Below are positions 11,401 to 22,425 of a stretch of 64,000 bases of DNA, piece by piece. The notes beneath the pieces were generated by a model. It was not told the origin of the DNA and did no database searches. It worked only from the letters and a program-made list of their open reading frames with translations. Numbering within the stretch: position 1 is the stretch's first letter; every line of letters begins with the position of its first letter. This DNA is from Volvariella volvacea V23 (taxonomy: Eukaryota > Basidiomycota > Agaricomycetes > Agaricales > Pluteaceae): NCBI GenBank assembly GCA_000349905.1, contig KB722745.1, forward strand, positions 407,802-471,801. Direction: 5' to 3'. A program made the translations under genes and the position numbers.

Positions 11401-13767
11401 GCGGCGAACACGAGGAAGGAGCTGCCAAAGGCACCGCCCGAGTCGAAGCACAGGAGGAGCCATTCGTACAGCCAGAGGCCGTCGACGGTTGGCAAGGCGT
11501 GGGGCGGGTTCTTTGGTGGACATGGGCAGAAGGAGGGCGGCGTCGGCGGTGTTGAGCCTGTTGACGAGATGGGCGCTACCCCGGCTACTCCGACTGTGAC
11601 TGCACCGCAAGGAGGAGCACTCTTGCAGCCCCCTCAGCCTAGTCATGTTGTTCCGCATACTGCTGGACCGGAGGTTACGACGTTCGCTGCGGCAGGAGGG
11701 TATGATGAAAAGGAGAGAGAAAGGTTGGAGAGAGGGGAGAAGGACCACAAGACTATCACGGGGACTATTTCGAGTGGAGGTGCAACGCTCGTGAGGAAGT
11801 TTGGAAGTCTGCTGATTGGCGGGCATGGGCCGCATGGTGCTGGTGTGGGAGGGAGACAGACGGGATCTACGACTGGATCGTTGAGGTTTTCGACTGACAC
11901 GGGCGGTACTGGTGTGGACGAGAAGGGAGGAATGGTGCCGCCCTCGCCCATTGTGAGGGATCGGTTTGAGACGGAGAGTGCGCCTGGACATGGGAACGGG
12001 AGAGATGATTCGATTGACTATAATAGGGCGATTACGCATTCACAGAGTCAGCCGTTCTCGACTACTCCGTCGACGCCTACACCGCCTAGTTCTGCTCCTC
12101 CGGCGAGCAGTGCAAATGCGAGTCCGGCGCATAGGAGGGCGGCGACGTTGCTTGATCCGCATGGGAGAGCGGCGAGACATGAGAGGAGGAGTAGTACGGG
12201 CGCTGCATTGTTCTCTTCTACGCAGCATGGGCACGGGGCTTTGGGCGGGATTGTCGGATCGATTAGTCGACATAGGAGACCGTCGACTGGGTATGGGAAC
12301 GGTGCTCGGCCTAGCAATGTTGGGACTGCTGGGCCTGGAGGTGTTGGTGCACCAGGGTTGGCTACGTCGACTAGTGGAACTGGGGAGATGGGAGAGAGGA
12401 TTAATGAGGAAGATGAGAATGGGTTGGAGGAGCATGAGGATGGTGATGGGGAGGGTGATGCCGGACATGGAAGTGGAAGTGAGAGGGAGTTTAAGCCTGT
12501 GTTCTTGAAGGGATTGTTTAGGTATGTGGGATTGCTGCTATTGTGCCCCCGTTTTCGCTTTGCTTCTTTGTCCTTTTTGTTGGACGTTGTTCATTGACTA
12601 ATTTGTTTGCTTTTTCTAACAGTGTGGCGACTACTTCAACCAAGGCGCCTCAGGTCATCAAGGGCGATATTCGACGAGTTTTGGATAGAATGCAAATTCA
12701 GTATCGGGAGACGAGAACTGGATTTGAATGCATCCACGTTCCATCCATTGATCTCTCTTCCATCGACCCTTCAAATCTCGCAGCCACCGCCGCTGCGAAT
12801 CAACAGAATACTCATACGCTCACACCAAGTAGCTCCTCTGGTCCACGTGGAATTGGGAACACACCGACATTATCGAGTTCAGGATCTGGATCCGGTGAGA
12901 CCGCTGGTAGGACGACGCCAACACATAGGCATTCTATTGTGAAGAAAGCGAGCAAGTTGTCGTTTGGGAAGAAACGTAGGGATAAGTCTGTGTCGAGCGG
13001 GCGGGAAAGGGAGAAGGATGCGGATGTAGCGAGTGTTAATACCGCTACTGCTACTATCCTCTCAGTCACGTCTGCGATGAATGGAAAGGAGACACCTGGA
13101 AGACCGTCGGTTGCTACCACTACGTTGACTACTACGCCTAGCCATGGATCTTCATCGTTCTTCTCCTCGACTTCTGGAGGTGGACAGGCTCAAGATAGAG
13201 ATAAAGACCAAGGCGCAATCACGGAATCAGAATCGACGACTTCGGGGGTGTCTGGATCGTCCAAATCCAAGGTTTTACCACCTATACCTAGAGATTTCGC
13301 CACGATCCCTGCTTCGGCTTCGGTCTCTGCATCGGCGTCGACTTCGACACCCACAGCTACACCTTCAACGCCTACGCCTACTCAGTCTACGACAGTGGCT
13401 CCTGGATTGAGGCACTCGCCTTCGTTACCAGGTTCGCCGAAACAGTCGTTGCAGCAACCACAAGGTGTGTCGAGTTCGCCTATGGCACAGAGGAGCACAA
13501 GTCCTTTGCCGAGTGGGGAGGTTAACAGGGATGTATTTGAGAACATGAGGAAGAGCACACTTAGTGTTAGGTTTGAGATTAACATCGTAAAGGTAAGCTG
13601 GTAGCTATAAGGCTTTGATTTTGCTTTTGATCGAGCAGGGCTAATCACTTATGCTCATATAGGTCCCCTGGTTGCCACTGCATGGTATTCAATTCAGGCG
13701 GTCAAGTGGTGACGGTTGGCAGTATCAGATGCTGGCCAGAAGGGTCTTGACTGAACTTAAACTATGA
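8420..13767 (+). CDS. KIN1: KIN1/PAR-1 family serine/threonine kinase with KA1 domain
   Basis: Six exons: 8420-9178, 9285-9627, 9697-9999, 10109-12521, 12623-13592, 13663-13767; about 1,630 residues. A Pro/His/Ser/Gln-rich N-terminus precedes the kinase domain (about residues 228-500): glycine loop [12 protein letters not shown], catalytic Lys in LAIKIL, HRDLKIEN (HRD completed across intron 2), DFGLSN, activation loop [15 protein letters not shown] long low-complexity region follows, then a C-terminal KA1 domain (about residues 1585-1630: [12 protein letters not shown]...[11 protein letters not shown]) that binds acidic membranes in the family. KIN1-type kinases act at growth sites in polarity, exocytosis and cytokinesis. 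The start is the first ATG; an upstream in-frame TTG is ignored. Large open frames on the other strand inside exon 4 are composition shadows. Confidence 0.95.
8982..9071 (+). repeat. Ser-Gln/His repeat tract in KIN1 exon 1
   Basis: Imperfect tandem repeats of TCCCAATCT/CAGTCCCAC type encode alternating Ser-Gln and His just before the kinase domain. It is an unstable low-complexity tract and is translated in frame. Confidence 0.8.
11322..11385 (+). repeat. GCACAA hexanucleotide repeat (Ala-Gln) in KIN1
   Basis: Tandem GCACAA units, decaying to GCCCAG and GCAAAC, encode alternating Ala-Gln in the KIN1 linker. Unit length is a multiple of three, so copy-number change would keep the frame. Confidence 0.85.
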
Positions 13768-15023
13768 CGATAAAAGGGTGTCCTGCTCTGTTCGTTTCTG
13801 TTTCTTTTCCTTTCTGCTCCTTGTCACGCTTCTTTGCACCAACACCTACTCACGCATATACCCAACCCACAACAAATGGTCTAAAGCCCGTTATGTTTCG
13901 TTACGCTGCTCTACTGCTACGTTCTCTCACAGGAAACACGCATTTGGCCGCGCGATATGTAAAATTGGTACAGTATCGCTTTACCTTCTCGGTGATTCAT
14001 CCATGTTCATAAGGCACTCCCCACCTCTCTCCCCTTCCTATTCATACCCATATCGTTCTTTGCGTTTTGATGTGTCTTTTCAACTTGACCACCATGTTCA
14101 AAACTCCGTCTGTCTCTACACCTCTTTTCTCGCTTCACTTCTCTCGTTTGTTTCGTAATATCAAGTATTGACCAAATCTTTTCTCTCTTTTTCTCCGCTT
14201 CCTCGAATTTAGTTAACCTACCTACAGTACCGTTATATGCGTATGCGGTTTTGAACCTTCTAACTCATGTTCCTTTTCTACTCTCCTCTACCTCTGGTTT
14301 CTGGTTGACTTTACTCTCTACTCGCCCGCCTACGTTCTAGTTTCTAAATTCTTTCCCCGTCCACATTTGTTCTCTCCTCGCTTCCTCTCCTGTCTTCCTT
14401 TCTCTTCCTCTGGTACTTTCCCCTTCTACTTTTCTCGTCCCCGTTTTTTTATATATAATGATGGCACAATGACGGTCACGACGATAATAATCATGATGAT
14501 ATCTAGGCTTTACTAGTATCAGTATCAAGTATCAAATGGTTCAATGGTCTTCTCGGTGTTTAAATTTCCTACTACAGTTTGTTGATGGTTGGACCTTTGA
14601 ATTTGCTATGCTATATGCACGATACCCCATGGTAAACGTGGTACCTCACATTCTTTTATCTGGTTTTATATAGTGTTTGGGCCTGTTAAGAATTTTTGTA
14701 TGGTCCCTTTGTCGGCACACCGCCTTTCATTGCTGCTTTCTCCTTCATCTGGACATTTTCCTTGTTGTCACTGCTTTGTTACCGGTACCATGTACCAGCG
14801 TGCCTTTGACGGATTGATTTGCTCCTTCAAAGGAGGTCAGTATGACGAAACACCCGTTGCTGACCGAATAAGCTACGACAGCACCTTCCAGAGACAATGA
14901 TCCCCCTTCATACTGGGGAGACAAAGACCCATAAAATTGATATAAACCTTTCTTGACGTCTCAAAAGGACTGAATTCAATCATTCCGGTGCAATTCTTGA
15001 CGCTGGCACACCTACATCCTACG
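13768..15023. other. Long gap: KIN1 3' UTR and F-box promoter
   Basis: This 1,256 bp region is strikingly rich in C and T on the plus strand (about 13780-14450), as expected of a long mRNA tail or promoter tracts in these fungi. I see no gene. Confidence 0.45.
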
Positions 15024-16565
15024 ATGGATATTCGCGCTCATCAGCTGGACCTGTTTGACGCGCATCTCGCCACCCAGGAGAATCGCAACGGCCGACTACC
15101 ACATCTGCGACAACAAAGAAACGAGCTGGTTCTACTCTCCTTCCTCCCTCCTGAACTTGTTACGTATATTCTGGAATATCTCATCCACGACGCTATCACT
15201 TCGGATACTCTGATCAGCTTCTTCGATTGGACAGCGGCTACACAGATATACGGCTATTGGAGGAATGTGGCATTGTGCGCTCCTTTACTGTGGACACGCA
15301 TCCGAGGGCAGAATCTAGCTTGGACCCGGGCATTCTTGGAGCGCTCAAAGGGATTGCCTTTGAATGTTTCGCTGGAGCAAAGCGGCTGGGAGGAATTAAG
15401 ACACGATGGCCGTCCACGCCGCTGGTACGATGAATTTATCGGCGTGGTCGCTGGCGACATGTATAGGATCAAAACGTTGCACATTGTTCTTTCCGACCAC
15501 GACAGTTGGGTTCTGGATTCTACCCTTCCCAGTCACCTACTCTCGTTAACAGCCCCGGCACTGCGAACTTTAATTATTACCGATGATATGGACGAGTATG
15601 AGTGGGGCGATAGGAGTTGGTTCGTTAGGCTCATTCCTGCCTGTATGCCGGACCTCCGTGACTTCCGTGTCCGCAACATGCGGCCATCGACATTGGATTG
15701 GTTGCCCTGCCTTTACCTTCCAACTGTAACAAGCCTCACAATCCATTCTGACAACTGCAATGACGACGACGACGACGAAGATGACATATGCTTTGTCCAG
15801 TCAGCTGTATTATCCTATTGTCCGAATGTCGGGGAACTTATGATCTTTGGCAACGGCACCAGCGGATATGAGTACCCACATCGGGTGCTCAAACTTCACA
15901 AACTCGACTTCTTACATGCAGTAAAGCCGTCTTTCGACTTGCTGATGGGCTATGATTTTTCGGACACCGCCTTCACTCGCATTGTCCTCGAATTTCCGCT
16001 CAATGAATGGGTGGATCCGGAGTATGATTGGTTCAGGGAGTTTGCTGCATTCACCTCGCAGTTTCGGTACAGCAAAGTCCATCAACTCGACCACTTCGTT
16101 CTTTATCTATACCAGAGCCTTAACGCCTTGAGCTTCGTAGAAATTTATATGCTTGCATTGGATACAAACGAGCAGGTATTTCTGGCGCTTCGTCTGACGG
16201 CCTGTTTCGAAGAATTGACAGCAAGGCGGCTAAGCTTATTTCGGAAGAGGTTGACCCGCTTTGAGAGTGGGGGTGGTCTGGAAGTAAGGCATCTTATGCT
16301 GGATCTGGCGGAAAACCATGGGAGATGGGTTGAGATTATACGGCGGTTGCGGGGCTTTCCTTACGTTGAAGCTGTCGTGGCTCCGGACAAGAGGGGAGAA
16401 GAAGTTTTCGAGCATTTCATACGGCAAGGAGATCCACAGTGCCGTCGGAAGAAAGCCCATCCTGAGGTGACGGAATGTCAGAAGTGTATGGAGTATTTGA
16501 AGAATGCATTCCCGAGGTTGAGGTGCCTTACTCGGGCAAATGACGCATTGTGGGTCAAGGAGTAA
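15024..16565 (+). CDS. F-box-like protein, intact tandem copy
   Basis: A single exon of 513 residues. The N-terminal LSFLPPELVTYILEYLIHD...FFDWTAATQIYGYWRNVAL...PLLWTRI (about residues 35-100) fits the degenerate F-box common in agaricomycetes, which recruits SKP1 in SCF ubiquitin ligases. The rest is a long region with LRR-like spacing and no catalytic motif. An acidic stretch (DDDDDEDD, about residues 249-256) interrupts it, and a cysteine-containing tail (CRRKKAHPEVTECQKCMEYL) may bind metal. The start is the ATG at 15024; an in-frame GTG further upstream is not used. The next feature is a damaged copy of this gene. The substrate is unknown. Confidence 0.8.
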   Translation: MDIRAHQLDLFDAHLATQENRNGRLPHLRQQRNELVLLSFLPPELVTYILEYLIHDAITSDTLISFFDWTAATQIYGYWRNVALCAPLLWTRIRGQNLAWTRAFLERSKGLPLNVSLEQSGWEELRHDGRPRRWYDEFIGVVAGDMYRIKTLHIVLSDHDSWVLDSTLPSHLLSLTAPALRTLIITDDMDEYEWGDRSWFVRLIPACMPDLRDFRVRNMRPSTLDWLPCLYLPTVTSLTIHSDNCNDDDDDEDDICFVQSAVLSYCPNVGELMIFGNGTSGYEYPHRVLKLHKLDFLHAVKPSFDLLMGYDFSDTAFTRIVLEFPLNEWVDPEYDWFREFAAFTSQFRYSKVHQLDHFVLYLYQSLNALSFVEIYMLALDTNEQVFLALRLTACFEELTARRLSLFRKRLTRFESGGGLEVRHLMLDLAENHGRWVEIIRRLRGFPYVEAVVAPDKRGEEVFEHFIRQGDPQCRRKKAHPEVTECQKCMEYLKNAFPRLRCLTRANDALWVKE

Positions 16566-16920
16566 TGTCGAGAAGGAGCTAAGAACAGACTGCATCTTAC
16601 TAGGGAAGCGGGACGATATAAGGATTCGTGAATGTACTATAAACTCAGTTAATTTACAAGCTATTTCAAGCAATCGGGCGGCAGCTTTATGAAAGATACG
16701 CCATATGATTTGGGCCAACGACGACCGTTATTGTCAGTGCTTTCCCGAAGGCAACCTGCGACAGCCAAAAAAACAGACAGTTCTCGCACGCACACCGCGA
16801 AATATACCTGACACGCTTGTCAGAGGGCTGGTGTGAGCCAGGCTCTGACCTGTTCTTGGCAGTTCGTTGGGTTAAAAGAACGCAACTCCATACCCTCAGT
16901 TTGTTCTGCATCCCCACCAC
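16566..16920. other. Spacer between F-box gene and its decayed copy
   Basis: This 355 bp spacer should contain the 3' end signals of the intact copy and the former promoter of the second. Clear homology to the intact gene begins only near 16921. Confidence 0.45.
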
Positions 16921-18440
16921 GAACATCAACGCTCAACTTGACGCGCTCGACGTGAATATCGCTACGGCAGGACGCTTTAACGGGCCCCAGCCCCACCTCC
17001 GCCGGCAAAGAAACGAACTCGCCCCGATCTCTTTCCTTCTCCCAGAAACCATCACTCGTGTCCTGGAGCACCTTATTCAAGAACATACAGAACCCCATTA
17101 CACCACGACTTTTTTTGAATGGACTTCAATTACGCGAGTCTATAGTTATTGGAGGACTGGCATTAAGCAATCCAAGTCTGTGGACATACATTCAGGGGCA
17201 GAACTTGGCTTGGACGCGAGCCTCTTTGCATCGTTCAAAAGGACTTCCTCTGGGGGTCATTCTATCTGAGCAACATGGAAGCGGAGAGACGCGAAGATCG
17301 TCCAGAGGAGTGGTACGACCAATTTATGCGTCTAATAGTTGACAACATGCACAGGATTGAAACACTTCACATTTTTCTCGAGGATCACGATAGTCTAGAA
17401 GACCCTTAATATGAATGGCAAGACTATCGACCGCATTTATCTGCACCTATTCTGAAAAACTTGATGATTACTGACGACACGGATGACTGGGATGACGGAT
17501 GCAGGAGTTGGTTCCTTAGGCTTATTCCGACCCATATGCCTATACTCCGTGGACTAGAAGTTTCGAGCCTTGCAAGATGGGAGTGGCTACCGTTCTCCCG
17601 TCTTCAGACGGTTACTCGTCTCACGGTGACCTCGTTCACAGCAAACGTTATTGGACAAATGGGACTCATACAACGCTGTCCAAATATTGAAGTGCTCACA
17701 TTCAAAGGCGGACAGAACGACGGCTACGAAAAGAAGTTGGAGGGCCAATCTCTCCCTCTCCCACATCTCCGTCATCTTAATGCGTCAAAGCCGCCACTTC
17801 AATTATTGACAAACCTCAATCTCTCAAGCAGCCCGCTATCCTCCTTCTCCTTCGAGTTTTTCTTTCACAGTGGATCCAACGGGAGTATGGCTGGTTCCCT
17901 TACATCACAACTATGCTCACTCCATTCCGTACCAATAAAACCCGACAACTCGATCACCTCATTCTTTCCTTCCATCAGGCATCCGATTGCTTGAACGACG
18001 TTGGCATTAAACTCTCTGGCATGGACACAAATCACGAAATCGTCATGGAATGCCGTTTTTCCACATTCTTGGATTCGGTGTATGGGTGGGGACTAGATCA
18101 TTTCCTCCAAGGGTTGGTCAATTTTCAAGAGAAAACTGGTCTGAACGTGGAAGCCGTGCGTCTAGAGCTGGTTCAGAATGATAGCATTTGGGTGGAAGTC
18201 ATTCGTCAATTGCGGTGCCTCCCTAATATCAAGGTTTTCGTTGTCACAAACCCGAGTTGCTTTGATGCATTTAAGGCATTTTGGGCACACGGAGACCCTA
18301 AATGTACCCAGCGAAGCGAGAAACACGAATCGTCGAAATGCGAGATGTGTCGTCGTTATCTCAATCCGTCGTTTAGTCGCATGAAAGGTGTTGAGATGTA
18401 CTTTGGTGATACTCCAAGATTTTTTGAATGGGGTGTTTAA
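16921..18440 (+). pseudogene. Decayed tandem copy of the F-box-like gene
   Basis: Protein similarity to the upstream gene runs the whole length in the same order: HLRRQRNELAPISFLLPE, SLWTYIQGQNLAWTRA, ITDDTDDWDDGCRSWF, and a tail DPKCTQRSEKHESSKCEMC. The reading frame changes at about 17155-17165 (a 2-bp loss relative to the intact copy within AGGAATGTGGCA), at about 17295-17310, and again at about 17885-17930. There is also an in-frame TAA at 17407-17409, and the position equivalent to the start codon of the intact copy no longer reads ATG. As the intact copy has no introns, splicing is a poor explanation. The C-terminal 150 codons remain open. I call it a pseudogene; a fragment could still be expressed. 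Confidence 0.8.
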
Positions 18441-18622
18441 GCCTATTTCGTGAGCGGATCGAACGCGTGCTCGGGGCGCATGATATAGAGACTTGCGCCT
18501 CAGACTTCCTATAGTATTACTATGCAGTAATGTAATTTAGGATTTTCTGGCACATTTGTTTAATCATTCGTCATCTTTTGTATTGAGTGGAATAGCATCC
18601 CAAATCCCACAGAAGATCTTCT

Positions 18623-19966
18623 TTATTCACGGTATCGTACAAGTGAAATACTTCTAGCAGAACACTCCTGCTGGAGAGCCGCCCAATCTTCAAGCATTTC
18701 AATAGGTATCTCCTCCAAAATCTTGTCCTCAGCTCTGCCCGCAGTGCCATAATAAGGTAGTGGAAGAGTGAAATCATAAACAACAGATACAAAGGACACT
18801 ACAATCTCCTTTACTCCTCCGCCTGGCCCCTGTGATTGTATCCAATTTATGATGGGTTTGAGATCCACTAGATGATTACGTTCAAGAGGACTTATGTCCC
18901 ACTGCACCGTAACTTGCAAACCCACCTCCCTCAATCGGGAGGGAAGAGAATGGAGAATGTCGCTTGGGAATAGCGTAAAGTAGTGAAATGCGATGAGAGA
19001 TGGGCAGGTCTCGAGAACGTGGAGAGCAACTTGCTCGTGACTAGGCGACGCCCAGTACTCAGCGTCGCGCTGCTGGTGCCAGCCTTGATGGATCCGAAGA
19101 TCGAGAATGCGTAGCGTAGAACGAAGACCATTGATCCTGAGTAACAAGTCAACCCATTCTACGCTGGGAGGAAGACACGTCGATTCGAGGATGAGCTCCT
19201 GAAGAGGGACAACGAGACTACTCCCTTCCTCTCTTCTGAAGATTCTGGAGAGGAGCTGAACACAGAATAGTGACACTTGATTGTCGAACCGGAGGTGTAG
19301 GCGCGAGAGGTTGGGAAATGATGAAGGGAGCTTGATGGAGAGCATTCGAGAGAGCGCACCGCAAGATATCTCGAGGTTGGTGAGATTATTGCAGATATCT
19401 TGTCCCAACCCTATGAGAACTGTGGATATTGCCGGATGGGGTGCATCGTTATCCTTGCTACCGATGATTACCGTGGTCAGCTTGGATAAAGCTTGACGAC
19501 TTGATTGGAAAATCCGTGAGCGATCTTTGTGGCGTATGCCAAGGAACACGCCCTCGATGTTGATGAGCTGCAGTGTGCGGAGATTCGTGCACAAGCTGAG
19601 GGTCCGCTCCACCAATTCGGCATCTTGAAAGTACATTGCCCGTAATTCGTGCCAATACCCGTCTGTGCTAAGTACGAGGTGGCGGATGAGATTGGGATGT
19701 AATTGGAGACCTGCGAGTTGTCGAAGCATTTTCTCCCGTGGGATGAGAGTGAGGATAAATATCGAGTATAGGATGGGCGTAATGACTTGGTACCAGAAAG
19801 AGCATACTTCGCGGAGTTGGGCTAAATGTGGCACTTGGACTTGGTGTTCTCGCCCGTGGCGAAGTTGGTCAGATTTGTCGTGCGACCGAGGCCAAAGGCG
19901 CTCATTTAGAGGGGGAGCCACCTCCGAGAGTATAGCTTGTAAGATTTCAGTTGGAAATCGGCTCAT
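18623..19966 (-). CDS. F-box protein with LRR-like C-terminus
   Basis: A single-exon gene of 447 residues starting at the ATG at 19966 (MSRFPTEILQAILSEVAPPL), where the F-box begins at once. REVCSFWYQVITPILYSIF completes the F-box pattern. The remainder has repeated leucine-rich spacing (for example LTNLEISCGALSRML and FPNLSRLHLRF), as in substrate-recruiting F-box proteins of SCF ubiquitin ligases. It is unrelated in detail to the F-box pair upstream and converges with the pseudogene. An in-frame TTG 20 codons upstream is not used as the start. The target is unknown. Confidence 0.8.
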   Translation of the reverse strand: MSRFPTEILQAILSEVAPPLNERLWPRSHDKSDQLRHGREHQVQVPHLAQLREVCSFWYQVITPILYSIFILTLIPREKMLRQLAGLQLHPNLIRHLVLSTDGYWHELRAMYFQDAELVERTLSLCTNLRTLQLINIEGVFLGIRHKDRSRIFQSSRQALSKLTTVIIGSKDNDAPHPAISTVLIGLGQDICNNLTNLEISCGALSRMLSIKLPSSFPNLSRLHLRFDNQVSLFCVQLLSRIFRREEGSSLVVPLQELILESTCLPPSVEWVDLLLRINGLRSTLRILDLRIHQGWHQQRDAEYWASPSHEQVALHVLETCPSLIAFHYFTLFPSDILHSLPSRLREVGLQVTVQWDISPLERNHLVDLKPIINWIQSQGPGGGVKEIVVSFVSVVYDFTLPLPYYGTAGRAEDKILEEIPIEMLEDWAALQQECSARSISLVRYRE

Positions 19967-20520
19967 TGGGTGGCGGTGCGAGGTGAACCGGTGAGGCCCG
20001 ACGCCGCATGTTGACAAGGAGTCCAAGGCTAGATATCCACAATGACAGGCAGTGCCTCATACTGATTTGAATGCCTCGATTACCCCATTTCCTTTGGCCC
20101 CCGTCCAGATTGGCCGATAGATTGGCCGGATCCAGTTGAGTCACCTAAATCTATTTCAGCCATCTCGGCTCTTGTGGCGTTAATGATCTAGTAGGATACT
20201 AGTCGCCTCCTCGCTTTGTATCTGGAGCACCGGAGACCGCATGATGCGGGGTCGCTGAGATTCATGCTTCGGTGCTAGATGGTATGTGAACCCTTGCGAA
20301 ACTGTTGCTAAAATCAAAATTTGTCATGACATATAGTCAAAGTACTCACAAAGTACATTTACCAAGTTGGTCAATTAACAGAATCACCCTACTAGTAAAC
20401 GAGTATGAGCGTACAAAGGGGTCATGAGGGAAAGGTGCAAGTACACGTAGGGAAGGAGGGGAGTGATTGAAAGAGATGAACATGGCGACTGAAAAAGCTG
20501 TCGGTAAGGTGGTTTATGCG
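19967..20520. other. Intergenic region, no gene seen
   Basis: This 554 bp stretch lies between two minus-strand genes. It holds the promoter side of the F-box gene and the 3' side of the membrane-protein gene. No coding or RNA gene is evident. Confidence 0.45.
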
Positions 20521-21881
20521 CTAGTGAATGAATGGGAACCATTCCACCCAAGGCGAGACTTCAAAAGCACCAGGAGGAAGATTGCTCAAGGACATGAAAC
20601 TGAGGACCAGAATAGTCAAGCGAGCAGCTATAAAGGCTAAGATCACCACATAACAGGCAAGTCTGCGAGTCCCATGTTTCGCGGCATTGGAGCTAGGTAC
20701 TAATAGGATGATCCATAGACAATAAGCGCCGATCACCATAATGATTGCAGCGAGTTTCCAGAGCGAAGATAAGACCTGGGTCGGAAAAGGAACTGCAACA
20801 TACGTGAACCCCCAGACCGTAATTATCTTCTTTGAGTTAGCAGAAATCAAGAATCCACAAAACGCCAAGCCTGGTAGGAGAAAAATATAGGCGCACTGCA
20901 GGAAAAATGCCACCTTAAACCAAGTGCTTCCGAAATTCAGTTGCCGATGATCACCCAAGCCCTCCATCCAGATCATCTCCAGGAGAATGGCAGGAGTCAT
21001 GAACAGTGACTTCAACCATCCCAAAATCCCCCATCCTTGTGAGGGAATGCTAGGTGAAGTAATTCGATCCCCTCGTCGATTGAAGTACAGCGGATAACCA
21101 ACGTTGGATGGTTTATCGAGCCACATCCACAGGGTAGCTACCATGCTCGTTAGGAATGAGAGGGTAACGATTTCCAATGGCGTAATTGGGAGCGCTTTTT
21201 TTATACGAGAAGCGAGCTGGAGGACGAAACCCGTTATCTGCAAAAAGACCAGGAATTTAGCGAATGCGTCGGCTTTGCTGAGATCCTGTAATTCCTCTTC
21301 CGATATCTTGGGCAGCATCACTGGTAAGCCGTTGATCGTTCTCAACGCGCCCGCCACCGGATCGTACACGAGTACCTCATAGCTATCCCCAACATCAACC
21401 ATGAACCCGCCCATTATAAGGAAAAAGCTATGGGCCAACGTCCATGGGTACCCTAACATGTGTCAATATATTGAAGTTAATCGTCAAGAGGAAAGAAGGT
21501 ACCATCCGGGGACCTGTCAGAAACCTCTTTCTCAATTCTGTTGGCTATAATCCGCTCTTTAGAAGCCCAGACCCATACAAATTCGGGCGCCAATATCCCA
21601 CAAAGCGTAATTATCCATTTGTTCGTTAACAATCCAATAGCAGGTGGATGAGGAACGTTGGAGTGAATGGAGCGCCACGAAAACACCAAGATGGTTGTGG
21701 CGCAGGTCCACAGGAGGTTGAAAAAAGTGCGATAATGTGACGGGTCGCAAGCGCCCTCAGGAAATTCCTGACGACCTACGAGTGGAGCAGAGGCCGCACG
21801 GTCGGGCTGAAGGAGTGTACGTATGGGAGCAGCAAGTGCATTTGTGAGGGCGGGGAGATTGAGTAAAGTAGCCAGTAGCAT
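20521..21881 (-). CDS. Fungal multi-pass membrane protein of unknown function
   Basis: Two exons, 21503-21881 then 20521-21452 (minus strand), about 436 residues. The N-terminus (MLLATLLNLPALTNALAAP) is a likely signal peptide. Exon 1 then carries CDPSHYRTFFNLLWTCATTILVF and IHSNVP; exon 2 opens with YPWTLAHSFFLIMGGF, a conserved pattern I associate with a large uncharacterised agaricomycete membrane-protein family. At least five hydrophobic segments follow towards the C-terminus. The splice joins G|GG so that PDGYPWT reads through. No enzymatic motif is visible. I recognise the family by pattern but know no function for it. Confidence 0.8.
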
Positions 21882-22425
21882 TTTGGAAATACCAGCACCT
21901 TGAGAATCGAGGATTGGCCTTTAAGAACATGAGCGCAAACTCTAGCCCTCCGTGTCTGGGCAACTCTGTGGCGGACATCCAGGTGTGTCTACATGGGATC
22001 TGCATAAACCGGACCAGCACCACTGCTGGGCCCCGAATCGCCCAACGCAATGAAATTGCCGCACCTTAGACAACACCTCAGTCGGGGGGAGCTAGCTCCG
22101 GCCGGTGCACAAATAGTAGACAATAACCCGCTTGAACATTAACGATGGTGAGTATCCATTTTCTACAGCCAGCGGGAAACGATACAGCACAAGGTACATG
22201 CTCCACTTGTTACTTGGTGTCAGACGATAATTAACTCAGTACTGACTACAGCGTTTTTCTGACCCGTAGAGTCACTTCGGGCCAGTGGTTGACCTAATAA
22301 CGTCCTTCACACTTCTTGACTGTGGAAAGTATCGAGGGGACGATAAACAGCCTACATTCCTTGAAATATGGTGAGTCTCATTTCATGTTTTACACATACA
22401 GCCAGGGGTCAAGTTGGCCGAGCGT
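21882..22425. other. Spacer upstream of membrane protein gene
   Basis: This 544 bp region holds the promoter of the membrane-protein gene and the 3' end of the next minus-strand gene. I see no gene. Confidence 0.45.

Noticed and set aside
10233..12468. Many long open frames on the minus strand and in other frames within KIN1 exon 4
   Set aside because: They are Arg/Ser/Leu-rich translations of a GC-rich low-complexity exon whose plus-strand frame continues the kinase.
17058..17440. Reading the frame changes in the second F-box copy as introns
   Set aside because: The homologous copy has no introns there, the breaks coincide with small indels in the alignment, and an in-frame stop is also present.
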